A DNA stretch of 9,037 nt, taken from Acidobacteriaceae bacterium (GTDB lineage Bacteria > Acidobacteriota > Terriglobia > Terriglobales > Acidobacteriaceae). The notes under the pieces are model-generated. The model had not been told where the DNA came from. It saw nothing but the letters and a program-made list of their open reading frames with translations, and ran no database searches. Below, piece by piece: positions 6,484 to 9,037 of this stretch; position 1 is the stretch's first letter, and each line of letters opens with the position of its first letter. Where the stretch lies: NCBI GenBank assembly GCA_030049955.1, contig JASIJX010000030.1:1-9037 (forward strand), written 5' to 3'. The position numbers were made by a program, and so were the translations under genes.

Positions 6484-6587
6484 GCGATGCCGGCGCGGAC
6501 AGGCGGACGCATACATCCTGACGCATCACTCGCACTATGCGGTGAGGACAACGGTAGCGGATTTGTGAGCACGCAGCAGATGCAGAC

Positions 6588-6594
6588 AAAGGAG
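6588..6594 (+). promoter_or_regulatory. Ribosome binding site of the DUF362 gene
   Basis: AAAGGAG ends eight bases before ATG at 6603. It is one of the strongest sites in the window and fixes the start directly before the twin-arginine motif. Confidence 0.7.
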
Positions 6595-6602
6595 AGACCA
6601 AA

Positions 6603-7847
6603 ATGGAAATGACGCGCCGGCAATTTGCCCTATCTATCGCAGCCGCCAGCAGTCTGCCTTCCTCCCTGTTCGAACCCACATCCCCGCTAGGCGTTCCGCG
6701 CGGCGTGGTTCCCGGCCGAGTCACCTGGGCGCACGATCCGGCAGCCGTGAACTGGGACGGAACAGGGTCATGGTGGGCAGACGCCAACAACAACCAGTCT
6801 GCAATTGATGGCATGGTCTCCCGCTCTCTCCGTGGTTTAACGGACCAGAAAAGCGATGAACATGCGTGGAGCGCTATCTTTCACTATTTCAACCACACTC
6901 ATGGCCGCGGCCACGCCGGATACAAGGCCGGTGAGAAGATCGCCATCAAGGCAAACCTGAACAACACAGTCGATCACGGGACGATCGACCGCCTGAACTC
7001 ATCGCCCCATTTGATCCTTTCCCTTGTCCGGCAGCTGACCGGTCCGGCAGGGGTGCCGGAGTCCTCGATCACCATCTTCGACTCCAGCCGTTTTATCCCC
7101 GGCAATCTTTACGACAAGATTCACCGTGAATTTCCCGGCGTCGTTTTTGTGGACCATATAGGCGGCGATGGGCGAGTGAAGGCCGAGTTCAAACCCAACG
7201 CGATCCCTTTCTCGCTTGCAAGCCGTAACGCGAAAGGCCTCGATACCACGGTAGTTGAGGCTGCGTATCTTATCGATGCTGCGTTGCTGAAAGGACATGT
7301 GAGTACAGGTGTCACGCTTTGCGCGAAGAATCTCTTCGGTGCGACCAGCATCTACACCGACTGGCACAAAAACGCGCACGACGGATTCCCTCATAACCGG
7401 GACGGATCGGCAAGTTACTCCGCTTTCGTGGATTTTTTGGGTCATAAGGATCTTGGCGAGAAAACAATTCTCTTTATCGTCGATGGACTTTATGGAAGCG
7501 ACAATGCGGATGGTCCGCCACGACTCAAATGGCAGATGGCCCCTTTCCATGATGCCTGGCCAAGCAGCGTCTTCATGTCGATGGACGCAGTGGCGATCGA
7601 TTCAGTCGGCTTCGATTTTCTGACCTCGGAATGGCCCCATCTTGTAGATATTGCGAATGCCGATAATTATTTGCGCGAGGCTGCTCTGGCCAACGATCCT
7701 CCCTCCAAGACCTTCTACGATCCTGCAGGCGACGGAATCCGATGCCGCAGCCTCGGCGTTTGTGAGCATTGGAACAATGGAACTGATAAGAAGTACTCAC
7801 GCAACCTGGGCAAAGCGCACGGGATCGACCTTTTCCAGGTCAGTTAA
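6603..7847 (+). CDS. Tat-exported DUF362-domain protein
   Basis: This 414-residue protein opens with a twin-arginine signal (TRRQFAL at 4-10, then a weakly hydrophobic Ala/Ser-rich segment), so it is probably exported folded, perhaps with a cofactor. The rest matches the DUF362 family: KANLN at 116-120, the stretch TGVTLCAKNLFG at 235-246 with the family's KN-x-x-G core, VDGLYGSD at 293-300, and SMDAVAIDSVGFDF at 326-339. Family function is not established. Some members carry ferredoxin-like Cys clusters, but here only Cys240, Cys381 and Cys387 occur, so no 4Fe-4S cluster motif is present. The upstream carbohydrate-binding gene suggests a shared extracytoplasmic job on a sugar substrate; that is inference from position. 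Base composition is visibly lower in GC than lipA or pyrR. A stem-loop directly follows the stop. Confidence 0.82.
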   Translation: MEMTRRQFALSIAAASSLPSSLFEPTSPLGVPRGVVPGRVTWAHDPAAVNWDGTGSWWADANNNQSAIDGMVSRSLRGLTDQKSDEHAWSAIFHYFNHTHGRGHAGYKAGEKIAIKANLNNTVDHGTIDRLNSSPHLILSLVRQLTGPAGVPESSITIFDSSRFIPGNLYDKIHREFPGVVFVDHIGGDGRVKAEFKPNAIPFSLASRNAKGLDTTVVEAAYLIDAALLKGHVSTGVTLCAKNLFGATSIYTDWHKNAHDGFPHNRDGSASYSAFVDFLGHKDLGEKTILFIVDGLYGSDNADGPPRLKWQMAPFHDAWPSSVFMSMDAVAIDSVGFDFLTSEWPHLVDIANADNYLREAALANDPPSKTFYDPAGDGIRCRSLGVCEHWNNGTDKKYSRNLGKAHGIDLFQVS

Positions 7848-7888
7848 GCAGCGAGTCAGTCTAAAAGATGCTTCTGACAAATCGCTGC
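7848..7888 (+). terminator. Stem-loop after the DUF362 gene, possible terminator
   Basis: GCAGCGA at 7848-7854 pairs with TCGCTGC at 7882-7888, and GTCAG at 7855-7859 pairs with CTGAC at 7874-7878, leaving a three-base bulge and a 14-base loop. It begins right after the TAA. No T-run follows, so it could act as a Rho-dependent stop or a message-end stabiliser instead of an intrinsic terminator. Confidence 0.4.
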
Positions 7889-7940
7889 CGTCGCTGGCGT
7901 CTCCTGACAACTGTCCGCCGCTGCTGCCTTTCTCCACAAC

Positions 7941-7970
7941 TTGCCCCACCCGCGCCGCGCCTCGTATCAT
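7941..7970 (+). promoter_or_regulatory. Candidate sigma70 promoter of pyrR
   Basis: TTGCCC at 7941-7946 and TATCAT at 7965-7970 (five of six matches to the -10) are 18 bases apart. A transcript would start near 7977, about 12 bases before the pyrR ATG. That leaves no room for an attenuator ahead of pyrR. Confidence 0.45.
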
Positions 7971-7988
7971 CCGGGCAAGAGCCTACGC

Positions 7989-8558
7989 ATGAGCGAAACC
8001 GAGACCAAGCCCAATCTGCGCGTAAAAGGCCGCCTCATGTCGGCCTCTGAAATTGAACGCACGCTCGTGCGCCTGGCCCACGAAATCGTGGAAAAAAGCA
8101 ACGGCTGCGAGGACCTGGTGCTGATTGGCATCAAGCGCCGCGGCATTCCGCTGGCTGAGCGGCTGAGCAAGCTTATCGCCACCATCGAAAAGCGCCCTGT
8201 CGCCACCGGCTCGCTGGATATCCAGTTTTATCGTGACGATCTGTCTACGGCCGACGTTCGGCCGCTCGTCACAGCCGGCTCTATTGGCTGCGAAGTTGAA
8301 GGCCGCGACGTGATTCTCTGCGATGACGTGCTCTACACCGGCCGCACCATCCGCGCCGCGCTCGATGCGCTGTTCGACCACGGCCGTCCGCGTCGCGTAC
8401 AACTGTGCGTCCTTATCGACCGCGGCCATCGTGAACTGCCCATTGAGGCCACCTACGTCGGCAAGCACGTGCCCACCAGCAGCCGCGAGATCATCGAGGT
8501 GAAGTTCCACGAGGTGGACAGCGACGACCAGGTGCTGCTGGTGGAAAAGACAAGCTGA
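7989..8558 (+). CDS. pyrR: Bifunctional PyrR: pyr operon regulator / uracil phosphoribosyltransferase
   Basis: PyrR senses uridine nucleotides and, in well-studied bacteria, binds pyr leader RNA to promote attenuation; it often also has uracil phosphoribosyltransferase activity. The 189 residues carry the PRPP-binding loop VILCDDVLYTGRT at 108-120. They also carry the family blocks LIGIKRRGIPLAERL at 45-59 and DIQFYRDDL at 77-85, and the conserved tail LIDRGHRELPI (142-152) with GKHVPTS (158-164). ATG at 7989 is chosen because the homologous core begins at about residue 11 (RVKGRLM). ATG at 8037 would cut part of the conserved N-terminus, and the open stretch upstream to 7941 overlaps the promoter. 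The ribosome binding site is weak (AAGAG). pyrB follows after 144 bases. The last codons and stop form part of the first heptamer repeat described separately. Confidence 0.95.
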   Translation: MSETETKPNLRVKGRLMSASEIERTLVRLAHEIVEKSNGCEDLVLIGIKRRGIPLAERLSKLIATIEKRPVATGSLDIQFYRDDLSTADVRPLVTAGSIGCEVEGRDVILCDDVLYTGRTIRAALDALFDHGRPRRVQLCVLIDRGHRELPIEATYVGKHVPTSSREIIEVKFHEVDSDDQVLLVEKTS

Positions 8559-8687
8559 CAGCGGGCAGCTTACAGCAGACAGCCAGTTCCGCTGCGGCAA
8601 AACGAGTGCAACTGCATCAAATATGGGCCGATCACTGATGACTGTTCTCCGTGAGCTGCGAGCTATCTGCTGTAAGCTGCCCGCTGT
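8558..8687. repeat. Long inverted repeat made of degenerate heptamers between pyrR and pyrB
   Basis: The arms at 8558-8583 and 8662-8687 are complementary over 26 bp with a single mismatch (8580/8665), enclosing a 78-base loop. Each arm is also a run of degenerate tandem heptamers. On the left, GCTGACA, GCGGGCA, GCTTACA and GCAGACA run from 8554 to 8581. On the right, TGCGAGC, TATCTGC, TGTAAGC and TGCCCGC, with TGTAATC after them, run from 8657 to 8691. The consensus is GCNNRCA and its complement. The element spans the pyrR stop and ends 15 bases before the pyrB ATG. It has no T-run. It could be a miniature mobile repeat, a message-processing hairpin or a regulatory structure for pyrB. Confidence 0.85.
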
Positions 8688-8702
8688 AATCTGTCTTTAA
8701 GC

Positions 8703-9037
8703 ATGACTTCCGCCGCAAGCCCCGTACGCCGCACGCTGGCCACGCCGCCCGCACCTCAGTCTCCATTTCCATATCATCCCGGCTCGCTGCTCTCGGTTCT
8801 TGACCTGACAGTGGGCGAAGTTGGCCGGCTGCTCGCCCGCGCCACTGAGCTTGAGCAGATGGACCCGCTGGTCCGCGACCGCATCCTGCTCAAGCGCCGT
8901 CTCGCCCTGCTCTTTTACGAGTCATCGACGAGAACAAGGACGAGCTTCGAGCTTGCCGCGAAAGCCCTGGGCGCCGATACTACGCTGGTCTCGAGTCTCA
9001 GCTCCAGCATCGAGAAAGGCGAGTCGCTAAAAGACAC
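8703..9037 (+). CDS. pyrB: Aspartate carbamoyltransferase catalytic subunit, N-terminal part (runs off right edge)
   Basis: This is the first 111 residues of aspartate carbamoyltransferase, which makes N-carbamoyl-aspartate from carbamoyl phosphate and aspartate, the committed step of pyrimidine synthesis. The carbamoyl-phosphate signature [13 protein letters not shown] is at 71-83. The SSSIEKGES segment at 100-108 holds the Ser and Lys that in this family reach into the neighbouring subunit's active site. Residues 1-25 form a Pro/Ala/Ser-rich lead before the conserved LLSVLDLT (29-36), longer than in E. coli. ATG at 8703 has no visible ribosome binding site and lies 15 bases after the large inverted repeat. 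Co-transcription with pyrR is likely. The C-terminal aspartate-binding domain lies outside the window. Confidence 0.95.
   Translation, partial: MTSAASPVRRTLATPPAPQSPFPYHPGSLLSVLDLTVGEVGRLLARATELEQMDPLVRDRILLKRRLALLFYESSTRTRTSFELAAKALGADTTLVSSLSSSIEKGESLKD

Noticed and set aside
6506..6541. Direct GACGCAT repeats (6506-6512, 6520-6526) and a 5-bp stem (6522-6526 with 6537-6541) between the CBM and DUF362 genes
   Set aside because: They are too short to distinguish from chance in a 119-base spacer, and no promoter or terminator context supports them.
7983..8600. A 205-codon frame antisense to pyrR
   Set aside because: It mirrors a clear pyrR gene codon for codon and has no family features.
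8584..8661. Loop of the pyrR-pyrB inverted repeat as a small gene or mobile-element core
   Set aside because: There is no sustained open frame with a start signal and no transposase remnant. It is too short for more than a miniature element.

Overview
The window reads as high-GC bacterial chromosome. The mix of housekeeping genes (folP, dacB, lipA, pyrR-pyrB) with small lineage-specific membrane and secreted genes, and the style of the secreted carbohydrate-binding and DUF362 proteins, suggests an Acidobacteriota member (Acidobacteriaceae-like). That placement rests on recognition, not on a marker gene, and is tentative. Coding is dense on both strands. No rRNA, tRNA, CRISPR array, transposase or integrase was seen, and no stretch above 300 bases lacks a gene.

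Layout from left to right. (1) The 5' part of folP (dihydropteroate synthase) runs off the left edge on the minus strand. It is divergent from dacB, which encodes a periplasmic PBP4-type D-Ala-D-Ala carboxypeptidase. (2) A low-GC two-gene cassette on the minus strand, about 2051-3118, looks like a toxin-antitoxin operon. A Panacea (DUF4065/SocA-like) antitoxin comes first, followed by a PemK/MazF-like toxin that starts at GTG in the same reading frame, three codons after the antitoxin stop. (3) A lipoprotein monohaem cytochrome c gene overlaps, through ATGA, a four-helix membrane protein gene. (4) A small two-helix membrane protein on the minus strand is divergent from lipA (lipoyl synthase). 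(5) A moderate-GC secreted pair follows: a CBM6/CBM35-like carbohydrate-binding protein and a Tat-exported DUF362 protein. It sits behind a candidate promoter whose -35 box overlaps a perfect 12-bp palindrome of LacI/PurR type. (6) pyrR and the start of pyrB (aspartate carbamoyltransferase) close the window. They are separated by a large inverted repeat built from degenerate heptamers.

The housekeeping genes act separately: folate synthesis, cell-wall trimming, lipoate synthesis, and pyrimidine synthesis with its regulator. The two accessory inserts, the toxin-antitoxin cassette and the CBM/DUF362 pair, differ in base composition from their neighbours and look independently acquired. The items most worth following up are the in-frame toxin arrangement, the heptamer hairpin before pyrB, and the operator-controlled secreted pair.
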